Origin: an uncultured Faecalibacterium sp.
Lineage (GTDB): Bacteria > Bacillota > Clostridia > Oscillospirales > Ruminococcaceae
Assembly (NCBI GenBank): GCA_900772565.1
Contig: CAAHET010000153.1
Location: forward strand, 1-10,181
Length of the DNA: 10,181 nucleotides
Direction: 5' to 3'
Position 1 is the stretch's first letter; the number at the start of each line of letters is the position of its first letter. Below, in pieces: positions 1 through 6,756 of the stretch. Below the pieces are notes generated by a model. That model did no database searches. It worked only from the letters and a program-made list of their open reading frames with translations, and was not told where the DNA came from. The position numbers and the translations under genes are program-made.

Positions 1-137
1 CTGTCAGTCGGAGACCTGACGGCATTGGTTTGAGTGACCACTTCCATTGTAGTGGGATTCGAGTCCTTTTGCAAGAACTTATTCGTATAATTTTCAGATT
101 TCACAGTTTCGGTCATGTCAGGCCGATTCAAATTCAT
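1..137 (-). CDS. Start of an unidentified small protein, cut by the window edge
   Basis: An open frame of 45 codons without a stop begins at the ATG at 137-135 and runs off the left edge. It is preceded by GGAGG with a 7-nt spacer, a strong Shine-Dalgarno site, which is the main reason to believe it. The visible N-terminus (MNLNRPDMTETVKSEN...) is polar, rich in Thr, Asn and Asp, and has no signal peptide or membrane segment. It lies 72 nt downstream of the DnaC-like gene on the same strand, so the two could be co-transcribed. In clostridial conjugative elements a small TnpW-type protein often follows this DnaC family, and that is one possible identity. The diagnostic part of such a protein would lie beyond the window, so no function is assigned. 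Confidence 0.5.
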   Translation of the reverse strand, partial: MNLNRPDMTETVKSENYTNKFLQKDSNPTTMEVVTQTNAVRSPTD

Positions 138-160
138 AGGCAGACCTCCAATTCCTTGTA

Positions 161-190
161 GCCGGGTGACTTTTGCACCCGGCAATTTTT
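161..190 (+). terminator. Stem-loop with T-tract on the plus strand, between dnaC-like gene and next ORF
   Basis: GCCGGGTG (161-168) and CACCCGGC (176-183) form a perfect 8-bp stem with a 7-nt loop, followed on the plus strand by AATTTTT. Read this way it is a canonical intrinsic terminator for plus-strand transcription. All neighbouring genes are on the minus strand, where the hairpin lacks a U-tract and sits between the dnaC stop and the next ribosome binding site. It may block antisense transcription coming from the left, or act as an mRNA-stabilising hairpin between two co-transcribed genes. Confidence 0.5.
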
Positions 191-209
191 GTTTTCCAAT
201 GTTTTCAGT

Positions 210-1079
210 TTATCCGATCAAGCGTTTCATGCGTTCCAGCTTTTCCTGCGCAGTTTCCTTGCGGAAACTTACACCGATACAGGAGATTGGGACGCATATT
301 TCCAGCAGGCGGTCATAGATGCGGGCATGAGGGGTATCCTGTGGGTGGCGTATCTCGTCCAGCGTCAAGTTGGTGGTGACGATCAGTGGTTTCCGGCTGC
401 GGTATCGGCTGTCCACGATGTTGTAGATCTGTTCTAGTGCGTATTCGGTGCCACGCTCCATGCCGAAATCGTCAATGATGAGCAGGGGGTAGCGACAGAG
501 CTTGTCCACAACATCGTTCCGCCCGGAAAAGCTGCTGTTCAACTCGTTCAGGATTCGGGCAAAGTTTGTCATACGCACAGGCACTTCCTGCTTCATCAGA
601 GCGTTTGCAATGCACCCGGCAAGGAAGCTCTTGCCGGTGCCTACACCACCCCAGAGAAGAAGTCCTAGGTTCTCTGTACGCATGGTCTGCCACTGCTCCA
701 CATAGCGATGTGCATGGTGCATCTGTGGGCTGCGGCCATTGTCGTTTTCAAAGGTCCAGTCCAGCATTGCCGGGTCGGAAAATCCCTCAGCTTTCAGCCG
801 CCGCACACGGTCAAGGTGCTTTTGCTGGCTGATAAGGGTTTCTTGTTTTTCTCGTTCCGTGCGCTGGCAGCTACATTCAATGGGGTGCTTGTTCTTGCCC
901 ATCAGAGCGATGCCCTTTGCAAAGAATGCTTCTTTTGGGGTATGACGGGGCAAAAAATCCTGCCGATTGGTCGTGCCAGTAAAGACGCACTGGCGCAGAC
1001 GGTCGGCAGGATGGGTCTCGCATACTCTCAAATTTGCATCCCGGCTGGAATGGTGGTGCGGACAAGACTGCGTACCCAT
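210..1079 (-). CDS. DnaC/IstB-like AAA+ ATPase of a mobile element, with atypical N-terminus
   Basis: This is a helicase-loader-type AAA+ ATPase of the DnaC family carried in replication modules of clostridial conjugative elements and plasmids. Visible motifs are Walker A GGVGTGKS (144-151), Walker B LLIIDDFG (199-206), sensor-1 LIVTTN (232-237) and a basic C-terminus (ERMKRLIG). Residues 64-72 (KHPIECSCQ) keep the Cys-rich entry to the family, and the linker around LKAEGFSDPAMLDWTF is also typical. The first ~45 residues are unusual. RQCVFTGTTN (29-38) followed by DFLP (41-44) matches the sensor-1 region of VapE/virulence-associated E ATPases, not DnaC, which suggests a 5' fusion near position 945. 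The ATG at 1079 lies 6 nt after the upstream frame's stop and has only a weak upstream GGATATGAG. An internal ATG at 902-900 (Met60), preceded by AAAGGG, is an alternative start giving 230 aa. The ATPase core is intact. Whether the full fusion is made is unknown. Confidence 0.82.
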   Translation of the reverse strand: MGTQSCPHHHSSRDANLRVCETHPADRLRQCVFTGTTNRQDFLPRHTPKEAFFAKGIALMGKNKHPIECSCQRTEREKQETLISQQKHLDRVRRLKAEGFSDPAMLDWTFENDNGRSPQMHHAHRYVEQWQTMRTENLGLLLWGGVGTGKSFLAGCIANALMKQEVPVRMTNFARILNELNSSFSGRNDVVDKLCRYPLLIIDDFGMERGTEYALEQIYNIVDSRYRSRKPLIVTTNLTLDEIRHPQDTPHARIYDRLLEICVPISCIGVSFRKETAQEKLERMKRLIG

Positions 1080-1085
1080 CTTGTT

Positions 1086-1568
1086 TTATCGCTCATATCC
1101 ATAAGATACCTCGCTAATAACCCCGTCAAAGTAAACAAAATCTCCATCTTGATAATTCCAAACGGCTTGAAATCTCGTGGGGTATTTAATACCATTGGAT
1201 GCAAGCTGATAATCATTACAGATCGCAGACCACGGTATATATTCCATGCTTCCGTCCGTTCCTGCAACGGCTCGGTCATTCGTGGTAAAAGAAATCATTT
1301 CATACAGTTCATTAAAAGTAAAGATACCGCTTGCCACTTGCCCGCCATAGGTAATTATTGCCCGAATTTTATGAGTGCTTATTTCCTCAACCGTGATGTA
1401 GTCCTGTAACAGAATGGTAGGGGCAAATAGACTTTCTGCAAGAAAAGTGGCAAGACAAGCCTTATCCATATCGGCCCCTGTTTGGTTGAACAATGTGATA
1501 ATTTTTGCAATCACGCCTTTCATGCCACCAATTCCATTTTGATAGGAATCATACCCCTCAATAGGAAC
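1086..1568 (-). pseudogene. 5'-truncated DUF6544-family gene (C-terminal half only)
   Basis: From an ATG at 1523 this frame gives 145 residues that, from memory of the family, resemble the C-terminal half of DUF6544 proteins, normally about 250-290 aa. Recognisable stretches are DMDKACLATFLAESLFAP, ASGIFTFNE and a terminal AVWNYQDGDFVYFDG. The similarity does not start at the ATG: the frame stays open upstream to 1568 (V-P-I-E-G-Y-D-S-Y-Q-N-G...), and this also fits the family's GYDSY...GKG region, until a TGA at 1569-1571. The N-terminal half is therefore missing and the break lies beside the terminator of the neighbouring sugar operon. No other stop interrupts the remnant, so the truncation may be recent. 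No good ribosome binding site precedes 1523. The family's function is unknown to me. It could still be translated as a short protein, but truncation is the better reading. Confidence 0.65.
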
Positions 1569-1572
1569 TCAT

Positions 1573-1620
1573 AAAAGCAACACCCCACAAACCAATCTCG
1601 GTCTGCGGGGTGCTGCTTTT
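1573..1620 (-). terminator. Intrinsic terminator of the permease operon
   Basis: Arms 1573-1593 and 1600-1620 form a 21-bp stem around a 6-nt loop. The three positions that mismatch on the plus strand (A-C at 1580/1613, 1587/1606 and 1590/1603) all become G:U wobbles in minus-strand RNA, so the hairpin is built for minus-strand transcripts. The U-run on that strand is short (UUUU, then AUG). The plus strand has six T, so weak bidirectional action is possible. It sits about 30 nt after the second permease stop. Confidence 0.88.
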
Positions 1621-1649
1621 TTATGATGAAGGAGAAAGAAGATAGCGCG

Positions 1650-2558
1650 TTAGCCCTTGTCTGCGCCGGAGGTGATGCCCTCGACGTAGAACTTCTGCAT
1701 GATGACGAACAGGATGGAGATGGGGATGGACACCAGCACGCCACCTGCGCAGAAGAGCGCAAAGTAGTTGTTGATCAGCGTTTTCTGAAGCATATTGTAC
1801 AGGCCGATGGCCACTGTCCAGTCGGCGGAAAGGCCGGAGTTCAGGATCATCTTGGCCATCACGAAGTCCGTCCACGGCACCATGAAGGAGCTGATGATGG
1901 TGTACACCAGAATGGGTCTGGACATGGGCAGAACGACTTGGAAGAACACCCGGGCGTCCGATGCGCCGTCCAGCTTGGCGGCCTCCCGCAGGGAGACGGG
2001 GATGGTATCAAAGAAGCCCTTGCAGATCAGGTAGCCCAGACCGGACGAACCGGCGTAGACCATGATAAGGCCCGCATAGGAGTTGGTCAGGTTGAGGTAC
2101 TTCAGCACGAAGTAGACCGCGATCATGGCCAGCACACCCGGGAACAGGTTGACGATGACTGAGAGGTTCTGCAGCAGCTTGCGCCCCTTGAACCGGCAGC
2201 AGCTCAGCGCGTAGGCCACCATCAGCACAAAGCAGGTGGAGATCACGCAGTTGAAGCAGGCCACCACAAGGGTGTTGGCAAACCAGCGCGGGAACTGCGC
2301 CACAGAGTCCGGGTGGAACAGGATGTTGACGTAGTTGCTTATGGTGTAGCTTGCCGGGAAGAACCGCCGCACATTGATGCCCCGGTCGGTGGAAAAGGAG
2401 GTGACCAGCAGCCACAGAATAGGCACCAGCCAGATGCCTGCCAGCAAGGCCAGCAGCAGATGCCGCAGAATGCTGCGGATAGTGCGGAGGATGCGCCCGC
2501 GGCGCAGCTGCGCTGCGGTTTCCGTCCGGCGTGCCGGAGAAACAGTTGCCTGTGTCAA
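1650..2558 (-). CDS. Sugar ABC transporter permease, MalG/GanQ type
   Basis: This 302-residue inner-membrane permease belongs to the MalG family (CUT1 carbohydrate importers). About six hydrophobic segments are visible, near residues 32-54, 94-120, 132-153, 161-182, 216-237 and 265-287. The cytoplasmic EAA loop, which docks on the ATPase, runs from about 191 to 211 and contains EAAKLDGAS followed by QVVLP. Translation starts at TTG (2558-2556), with AAGGAGG upstream at a 10-nt spacer. The TTG overlaps the TGA of the upstream permease as TTGA, which implies translational coupling and supports this start. The C-terminus (KFYVEGITSGADKG) is typical for the family. It forms the membrane channel with the adjacent MalF-type partner. 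The neighbouring GH42 enzyme suggests galactosides as substrate (inference), hence GanQ-like. No ATPase gene follows, as in many Firmicute CUT1 operons that share MsmK. Confidence 0.95.
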   Translation of the reverse strand: MTQATVSPARRTETAAQLRRGRILRTIRSILRHLLLALLAGIWLVPILWLLVTSFSTDRGINVRRFFPASYTISNYVNILFHPDSVAQFPRWFANTLVVACFNCVISTCFVLMVAYALSCCRFKGRKLLQNLSVIVNLFPGVLAMIAVYFVLKYLNLTNSYAGLIMVYAGSSGLGYLICKGFFDTIPVSLREAAKLDGASDARVFFQVVLPMSRPILVYTIISSFMVPWTDFVMAKMILNSGLSADWTVAIGLYNMLQKTLINNYFALFCAGGVLVSIPISILFVIMQKFYVEGITSGADKG

Positions 2559-4003
2559 GAGAATGTCGCCTCCTTTTTATTAAGGAACCGGAAGCAGACC
2601 AGCGTGAACACGGCACAGATGATGAACACCATAATGCCGATGACAGCGGCCATCTTGTAGTTGTACTGCTCCTGCGTCAGGCGGAACAGCCATGTGACCA
2701 GCAGATCCACCTCTTTGGCGCTGGAGGATGCCAGTGCCTGATCCTTTGTAATGTAAACGTCCTGCGTGAGCAGGTAGATGACGTTGAAGTTGTTGACGTT
2801 CTTGACGAAATCCGTGACCAGCGCAGGCCCCTGCACGCTGAACAGATAGGGCAGCTTGATGTGGATGAAGCTCTGCCACGGCGAAGCACCGTCGATGGTG
2901 GAGGCTTCCAGCATATCGCTGGGGATGTTCATCAGCACACCGGTGGCGATGATCATCTGGTAGGGCACACCCACCCAGATATTGATCAGGACGATCATGA
3001 ACTTTGCCCAGTGCTGATCGGTCAAAAACGGGATATGGTTCATGTTCTGCCCCAGCAGGCCGATGGTCTTTAAAAAGTCGGTCACGCCTGCATTGGACAT
3101 CAGGGTGTTGAAGATACCGGCATCCGAGAAGAAGTTGCGCACCAGCAGCAGAGTGACGAACTGCGGCACCGCAATGGTGACCATGAACAGCGTGCGCCAA
3201 AGCTTCTGACACTTGGTCTTTTTGTTGTTGATGAGCATGGCCAGAAATACGCCGCCGAAGAAGGTGGTAAAGGTGGCAAAGAAGGCCCACACCAGCGTCC
3301 AGCCGAGCACCCGGCCAAAGGCGTAGCTGAAGGTCACCGTCAGCGACTGCCCGCCGAACAGGGCGGCAAAGTTTGCCAGCCCTACCCATGTGAACAGCGC
3401 GGCGGGCGGCATGTGCTGCTGGTCGTAGTTCGTGAACGCCACGGCAATCAGGATGAACAGCGGCACAATGGTAAACACCACCACGCCCAGCACCGGCAGG
3501 GTGAGCAGGGTCACATAGAACTTCTCATTCAGGTACATCGTGATGTCCTGCCGGAAGTTATTGGGCTTTTTCCCGGCGGCCTTCTGCGCCTGCAAAGCAT
3601 AGTTGCTCTGCACCACCAGCATGGCCGCAGCGATCAGTGTTACAATGACCACCAGCGCGATCACGCTGAGCAGCAGGATGGCAAACGAGTTGTCGTAGTT
3701 GTTGACCTCATTCTTTAAGGTAAGGGGGTTGAACTGCATCTCCATCTGCACCGTGCCCAGCGTGCCGAACTTTTTCAGCGCCGGAATGCCGGAGGTGCCC
3801 AGAAAATACAGCCCCAATCCCTGCACCAGCGTTACCAGCAGCGCCTTGATGAGCTGGCCGTGGCCGATGTAGCCCAGACCCCAGACAACGAGGGACAGCT
3901 TTGTAAAAATATCTCCGTGAACGAATGCGTGACCGAACTTCTGAAGGAAATTCGGCTCCCGGCCATCCGCCCGCAAGGGCGGCGTAAGGACCATTTCTGC
4001 CAC
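2555..4003 (-). CDS. Sugar ABC transporter permease, MalF/GanP type
   Basis: This 482-residue integral membrane permease is the partner of the MalG-type protein. The extended N-terminal part has a hydrophobic segment near 37-67 with the LGYIGHGQLIKALL and LKKFGTLGT signatures that I associate with GanP-type permeases. A second segment follows near 107-131, then the core transporter domain with segments near 163-190, 231-258, 271-290, 334-357 and 448-472. The EAA loop is at about 366-385 (EASTIDGASPW...IKLP). GTG at 4003 is chosen as start because AGGAG lies 9 nt upstream. The ATG at 3994 would be 18 nt away, and the frame extending up to 4204 overlaps the preceding gene and its terminator. 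The gene ends in TGA overlapping the TTG start of the next permease. It is separated from the binding-protein gene by an intrinsic terminator, so its expression is probably lower than that of the binding protein. Confidence 0.93.
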   Translation of the reverse strand: MAEMVLTPPLRADGREPNFLQKFGHAFVHGDIFTKLSLVVWGLGYIGHGQLIKALLVTLVQGLGLYFLGTSGIPALKKFGTLGTVQMEMQFNPLTLKNEVNNYDNSFAILLLSVIALVVIVTLIAAAMLVVQSNYALQAQKAAGKKPNNFRQDITMYLNEKFYVTLLTLPVLGVVVFTIVPLFILIAVAFTNYDQQHMPPAALFTWVGLANFAALFGGQSLTVTFSYAFGRVLGWTLVWAFFATFTTFFGGVFLAMLINNKKTKCQKLWRTLFMVTIAVPQFVTLLLVRNFFSDAGIFNTLMSNAGVTDFLKTIGLLGQNMNHIPFLTDQHWAKFMIVLINIWVGVPYQMIIATGVLMNIPSDMLEASTIDGASPWQSFIHIKLPYLFSVQGPALVTDFVKNVNNFNVIYLLTQDVYITKDQALASSSAKEVDLLVTWLFRLTQEQYNYKMAAVIGIMVFIICAVFTLVCFRFLNKKEATFS

Positions 4004-4067
4004 AGAAGTCAACTCCTTTCTTGTTGCAGAGGGCTTTACAGCAAACAGGATGCTGTTGTCTTGCGAT

Positions 4068-4103
4068 AAAAAGCGGGCACACCGCATTCTGCTACGTGCC
4101 CGC
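4068..4103 (-). terminator. Intercistronic terminator between binding protein and permeases
   Basis: On the minus strand GCGGGCAC, a 15-nt loop and GTGCCCGC form a perfect 8-bp GC-rich stem (4096-4103 with 4073-4080), followed directly by TTTTT (4072-4068). It begins 15 nt after the binding-protein stop and lies about 65 nt before the permease GTG start. I see no convincing promoter between hairpin and permease, so permease mRNA most likely comes from read-through. Such leaky terminators commonly set a high binding-protein to permease ratio. Confidence 0.85.
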
Positions 4104-4118
4104 CGGAAAAACCAAAGC

Positions 4119-5399
4119 TTACTGTGCCACAGGTGCGGTGATACCAGCCACAGCGTCGTCCACCAGCTGCTGGGTGGTCTTACCCTGCGTATCGCCGGAG
4201 ACAAGGATCTCGCCCAGACTTGCAGCGGAGTTCCAGTAGTTTGCGCCTACCCGCTGCAGGGTGGCGTAGGAGCTCTGCTCTGCCAGTGCGGCAATGGCGG
4301 GTGCGGACTGCACAGCCTCGGTGGCGTTTGCGTTGATGTTGGAGGGGCCCAGCTTGCGGTCGTTGAAGCGCTTGATCTGGTTGTCCTCGTTGGTGATGAA
4401 GTCAGCCAGCATCATAGCCACGCCCACGTTAGCGCTGTGGGGGTTGACGCCCACCAGCTTGTAGCCGGAGAAGGAGCCCATCTGGACCTGCTCGCCGTTC
4501 AGGGTGTAGGTGGGCAGTTTGGTGGCGGCGTAGCCCTCGCCCCATGCTCCCTCGGCGGTGCTGGCGTTCCAAGTGCCGGAGATGGCAGCACAGCAGCTGC
4601 CGTCCTTGATGGCGGAAGCGATGTCAGCATCCGCGCCGGACTTGAAGCCGGGGTTTGCAGTGATATCCAGAATGGCCTGCGTTACATCTGCGCCGGGAGC
4701 CTCGTTCCAGTTGCAGACGGTGTTGATGCCGTCCTCTGCCAGTGTTGCCACCAGACCGGCACCGGCGTAGAAGCTGTAAATGTACCATGCATCATTCACG
4801 CTCATCATAAATTTCTTCCCGGCGGCAGCAGCCTTTTCCAGCATGGTGTCCATACTCTGCACATCCTCTGCGGTCAGAACGCTTGCATCGTAGTACAGGA
4901 AGTAGCCGTTGTCGGCGGTCATGGGATAGGCGTAAAGTTTATCGTTCAGGGTGGCAGCGTCCACAGAACCGGGCAGGTTGCGGCTCTTGATATCGTCCGG
5001 GTTCAGCAGGATCTCCTGCAGAGCGCCGGCGTTCACCAGCTCGTTCAGCTGGTCGTCTGCAAAGGCAAAAACGTCTGCGGCAGACTCCGGGTCAGCCAGA
5101 ACGGTGTCCTTTGTGCTGGACTCGGACTGCACACCGATCTCAATGGTCACATTGCCCTTGTCCGCATTCTGCTCAATAAAGGCATCTGCCATCTCGCGCA
5201 GCATGGTCTGGTCCTCTTCTGCGCCCCACATGGTCAGCTTCACATCGCCCCAGCTCTCCGCAGCAGAGGCAGCTGTGCTGGAAGCGGCAGCAGAGGAAGC
5301 AGTGCCAGAGGAAGAACCGCCGCAGGCAGTCAGCACACCGGCAGCAGCCACAGTGCCCATAGCAGCAAGGAAGTTACGGCGGGAAATCAGCTTTTTCAT
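4119..5399 (-). CDS. Sugar ABC transporter substrate-binding lipoprotein, family 1 (GanS-like)
   Basis: This 426-residue extracellular solute-binding protein should be tethered to the outer face of the membrane and deliver sugar to the two permeases downstream. The signal peptide ends in the lipobox LTAC, with the lipidated Cys at 26, followed by a Ser/Ala-rich linker (GGSSSGTASSAAAS). Just ahead of the hydrophobic core is SRRNFL (6-11), a twin-arginine-like motif. The mature part opens with VKLTMWGAEEDQTMLREMA, typical of MalE-type proteins, and contains TAEGAWGEGY and VQMGSFSGYKLVGV, matching sugar-binding family regions. The start at 5399 has AGGAG 9 nt upstream. It has its own promoter (5497-5525) and a leader containing several GTTGCGC elements. 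The GH42 gene and regulator nearby point to galactosides or galacto-oligosaccharides as ligand, but specificity cannot be read from sequence alone. Confidence 0.94.
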   Translation of the reverse strand: MKKLISRRNFLAAMGTVAAAGVLTACGGSSSGTASSAAASSTAASAAESWGDVKLTMWGAEEDQTMLREMADAFIEQNADKGNVTIEIGVQSESSTKDTVLADPESAADVFAFADDQLNELVNAGALQEILLNPDDIKSRNLPGSVDAATLNDKLYAYPMTADNGYFLYYDASVLTAEDVQSMDTMLEKAAAAGKKFMMSVNDAWYIYSFYAGAGLVATLAEDGINTVCNWNEAPGADVTQAILDITANPGFKSGADADIASAIKDGSCCAAISGTWNASTAEGAWGEGYAATKLPTYTLNGEQVQMGSFSGYKLVGVNPHSANVGVAMMLADFITNEDNQIKRFNDRKLGPSNINANATEAVQSAPAIAALAEQSSYATLQRVGANYWNSAASLGEILVSGDTQGKTTQQLVDDAVAGITAPVAQ

Positions 5400-5443
5400 G
5401 ATTCAGTTCTCCTTCGTTCTCAATCTGAAATCTTCGGGTGCTC

Positions 5444-5480
5444 TTTGTTGCGCTCACAAGTTGCGCACATCTGAGCAACT
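5444..5480. promoter_or_regulatory. Probable repressor operator cluster in the binding-protein leader
   Basis: Two direct GTTGCGC copies begin at 5448 and 5460, one helical turn plus two bases apart. A third half-site in the opposite direction (GCAACT, 5475-5480) gives an inverted pair AGTTGC/GCAACT around a 10-bp gap (5459-5480). The 11-mer CTTTGTTGCGC at 5444-5454 has an exact counterpart at 6737-6747 in the regulator's own leader. The cluster lies about 10-45 nt after the predicted transcription start, consistent with repression by blocking elongation. Confidence 0.65.
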
Positions 5481-5496
5481 ATCTTTCTGTACTCAT

Positions 5497-5525
5497 AGAA
5501 TACCGCATTCTTTTGCTCGCGTCAA
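5497..5525 (-). promoter_or_regulatory. Sigma-A promoter of the binding-protein/permease operon
   Basis: On the minus strand, TTGACG (5525-5520) and TATTCT (5502-5497) are separated by exactly 17 bp. This predicts a start near 5490 and a leader of roughly 90 nt carrying the operator cluster. It lies downstream of the regulator's terminator, so the operon is transcribed independently of the regulator gene. Confidence 0.8.
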
Positions 5526-5599
5526 TGGACGAAATCCACGGGATTGTGGAGTCAAAACTAGAAAAAGTGACGGTAAAATCGGGATACATGGGCAAAAAT

Positions 5600-5621
5600 G
5601 CGCAACTTTAGCGCAACCTTT
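5600..5621. promoter_or_regulatory. Upstream pair of GCGCAAC elements, possible auxiliary operator
   Basis: GCGCAAC occurs at 5600-5606 and 5611-5617, an 11-bp direct repeat extending into similar flanks (GCGCAACTTTA and GCGCAACCTTT). The pair lies between the regulator's terminator and the -35 box, about 110-130 bp upstream of the predicted start and about 150 bp from the leader cluster. That spacing would allow DNA looping by a tetrameric or paired LacI-type regulator. Function is inferred from shared sequence. Confidence 0.5.
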
Positions 5622-5635
5622 GCCATACAAAGAGC

Positions 5636-5666
5636 AAAAATGCCCGCTCCAAAGAAGGAGCAGGCA
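5636..5666 (-). terminator. Intrinsic terminator of the LacI-family regulator gene
   Basis: On the minus strand TGCCTGCTCC, a 6-nt loop and GGAGCGGGCA pair over 10 positions (5657-5666 with 5641-5650), one of them a G:U that would be a mismatch on the other strand. TTTTT (5640-5636) follows directly. It lies 12 nt past the regulator stop. Confidence 0.9.
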
Positions 5667-5677
5667 CGGAAAGTGCG

Positions 5678-6709
5678 TTATTTGATGCTGCGAGAGCGTT
5701 CCATCCACTTGGTAGAATCCCGCAGAATGACCTGATAGCCTTCCAGCTGCCGCATGACAGTCTCTTTGCCCGCCAGACGGTCCAGCAGCATCCGGCAGGC
5801 AGTCTTGCCCAGCTGCTCTGCATCATACTGCACCGCCGAGACCGAGGGTGTAATGCTGGCAAGCATGGAACTGTCGTACAGGCTGGCGACCCGCAGGTCG
5901 TTGGGCACGAGAATATGCCGCATCCGCAGCTCCCGCATGACCTCAAAGGCGATCTCATCATCACCGCAGAGGATGCAATCTGCTTTCTGCTCCAGCGCCG
6001 CCTCCAGTGCATCAATGGTCTGCCCGGCAGATTCCACACCGGAATGAACGAGCCGCTGGTCTACCGGTACACCAAATTCCGCGAACCCACGCAGATAACC
6101 GCGTGTGCGGTCGGTGTTGACCGCATAGATGGTACTGCCCACCAGCAGCGCGATCCGCTTGGCGCCCAGCTGCAAAAGAATGCGGGTCATCTCGCAGGCA
6201 GCAGCGACCTGATCGTTGTCTGCCTGCGGGATGGTCTTGTCCTCGCTGCGTCCGATGAGCACGAAAGGTGTCTCGTATTGCCGCAAAAGGTCGATGCAGG
6301 GATCGTCCGCCATGGCATAGGTCAGGATCACGCCATCCACCTTGTGGTTGGCAAGCTGCCGCTGCAGCTGCGGGTACTCGGTATTGGAGGAGTAGCAGAG
6401 CATCAGGTCGTAGCCGCGCTGGTCTGCCATGGTGCAGATGCCGCCCATACACTTGCGCAAAAAGGGCAGATCCAGCGCAATAAACCGCTGCGGCACGATC
6501 ATGGCAATGTTGTTGGTGCGCAGCTTTTCACTGCTCTGTGCGGAAACCGGCTCGGAGCGGGTGCGCCCCATATAGGCGTACACCTTGGCGCGGGTCTCCT
6601 CGCTGATGCGTCCCTTGCCGGAAAGTGCGCGTGATACCGTCGTTTTAGAAACGCCAAGCGCATCGGCCACCTGCTCAATCGTCATTTTTTCGGTTTCCTT
6701 TGCAGCCAC
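5678..6709 (-). CDS. LacI-family transcriptional regulator (GanR-like)
   Basis: This 343-residue cytoplasmic repressor has the N-terminal LacI helix-turn-helix at about residues 9-47 (MTIEQVADALGVSKTTVSRAL, read in two parts as MTIEQVADALGVS and KTTVSRALSGKG). A short hinge follows, then a periplasmic-binding-protein-like sensor domain from about 62 (NNIAMIVPQRF) to the C-terminus, with conserved-type segments KVDGVILTY, KRIALLVGS and CILCGDDEIAFEVMRELR. GTG at 6709 is preferred because AGGAG lies 10 nt upstream. ATG at 6685 (residue 9) is a workable alternative. The more upstream ATG at 6745 would overlap the operator and ribosome binding site and is unlikely. It has its own promoter and terminator and sits between the GH42 gene and the transporter. 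A GTTGCGC element at its transcription start suggests autoregulation. The inducer is probably a galactoside, by context only. The hinge (YMGRTRSEPVSAQ) lacks the usual YxPN..AR..L look. Confidence 0.94.
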   Translation of the reverse strand: MAAKETEKMTIEQVADALGVSKTTVSRALSGKGRISEETRAKVYAYMGRTRSEPVSAQSSEKLRTNNIAMIVPQRFIALDLPFLRKCMGGICTMADQRGYDLMLCYSSNTEYPQLQRQLANHKVDGVILTYAMADDPCIDLLRQYETPFVLIGRSEDKTIPQADNDQVAAACEMTRILLQLGAKRIALLVGSTIYAVNTDRTRGYLRGFAEFGVPVDQRLVHSGVESAGQTIDALEAALEQKADCILCGDDEIAFEVMRELRMRHILVPNDLRVASLYDSSMLASITPSVSAVQYDAEQLGKTACRMLLDRLAGKETVMRQLEGYQVILRDSTKWMERSRSIK

Positions 6710-6736
6710 GGAATATCCTCTCCTTTTCACAGAACT

Positions 6737-6747
6737 GCGCAACAAAG
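6737..6747. promoter_or_regulatory. Probable autoregulatory operator of the LacI-family gene
   Basis: The plus-strand 11-mer GCGCAACAAAG is identical to the reverse complement of 5444-5454 in the binding-protein leader. It covers roughly +3 to +13 of the predicted regulator transcript, an effective position for repression. On the minus strand it reads CTTTGTTGCGC followed by AGTT, giving an imperfect palindrome centred on GCGC. Confidence 0.6.
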
Positions 6748-6756
6748 TGCCACCCC

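Noticed and set aside
3134..3140. GTTGCGC inside the first permease gene
   Set aside because: A single isolated copy in coding sequence, consistent with chance and codon use. Not treated as an operator.
4004..4204. N-terminal extension of the first permease up to 4204
   Set aside because: It would overlap the end of the binding-protein gene and encode the terminator hairpin. A GTG with a well-placed Shine-Dalgarno at 4003 is better.
4050..5474. Long plus-strand open frame (474 codons) opposite the binding-protein gene
   Set aside because: It spans the terminator, the whole antisense of the lipoprotein gene and its operator region. No ribosome binding site or recognisable domain supports it.
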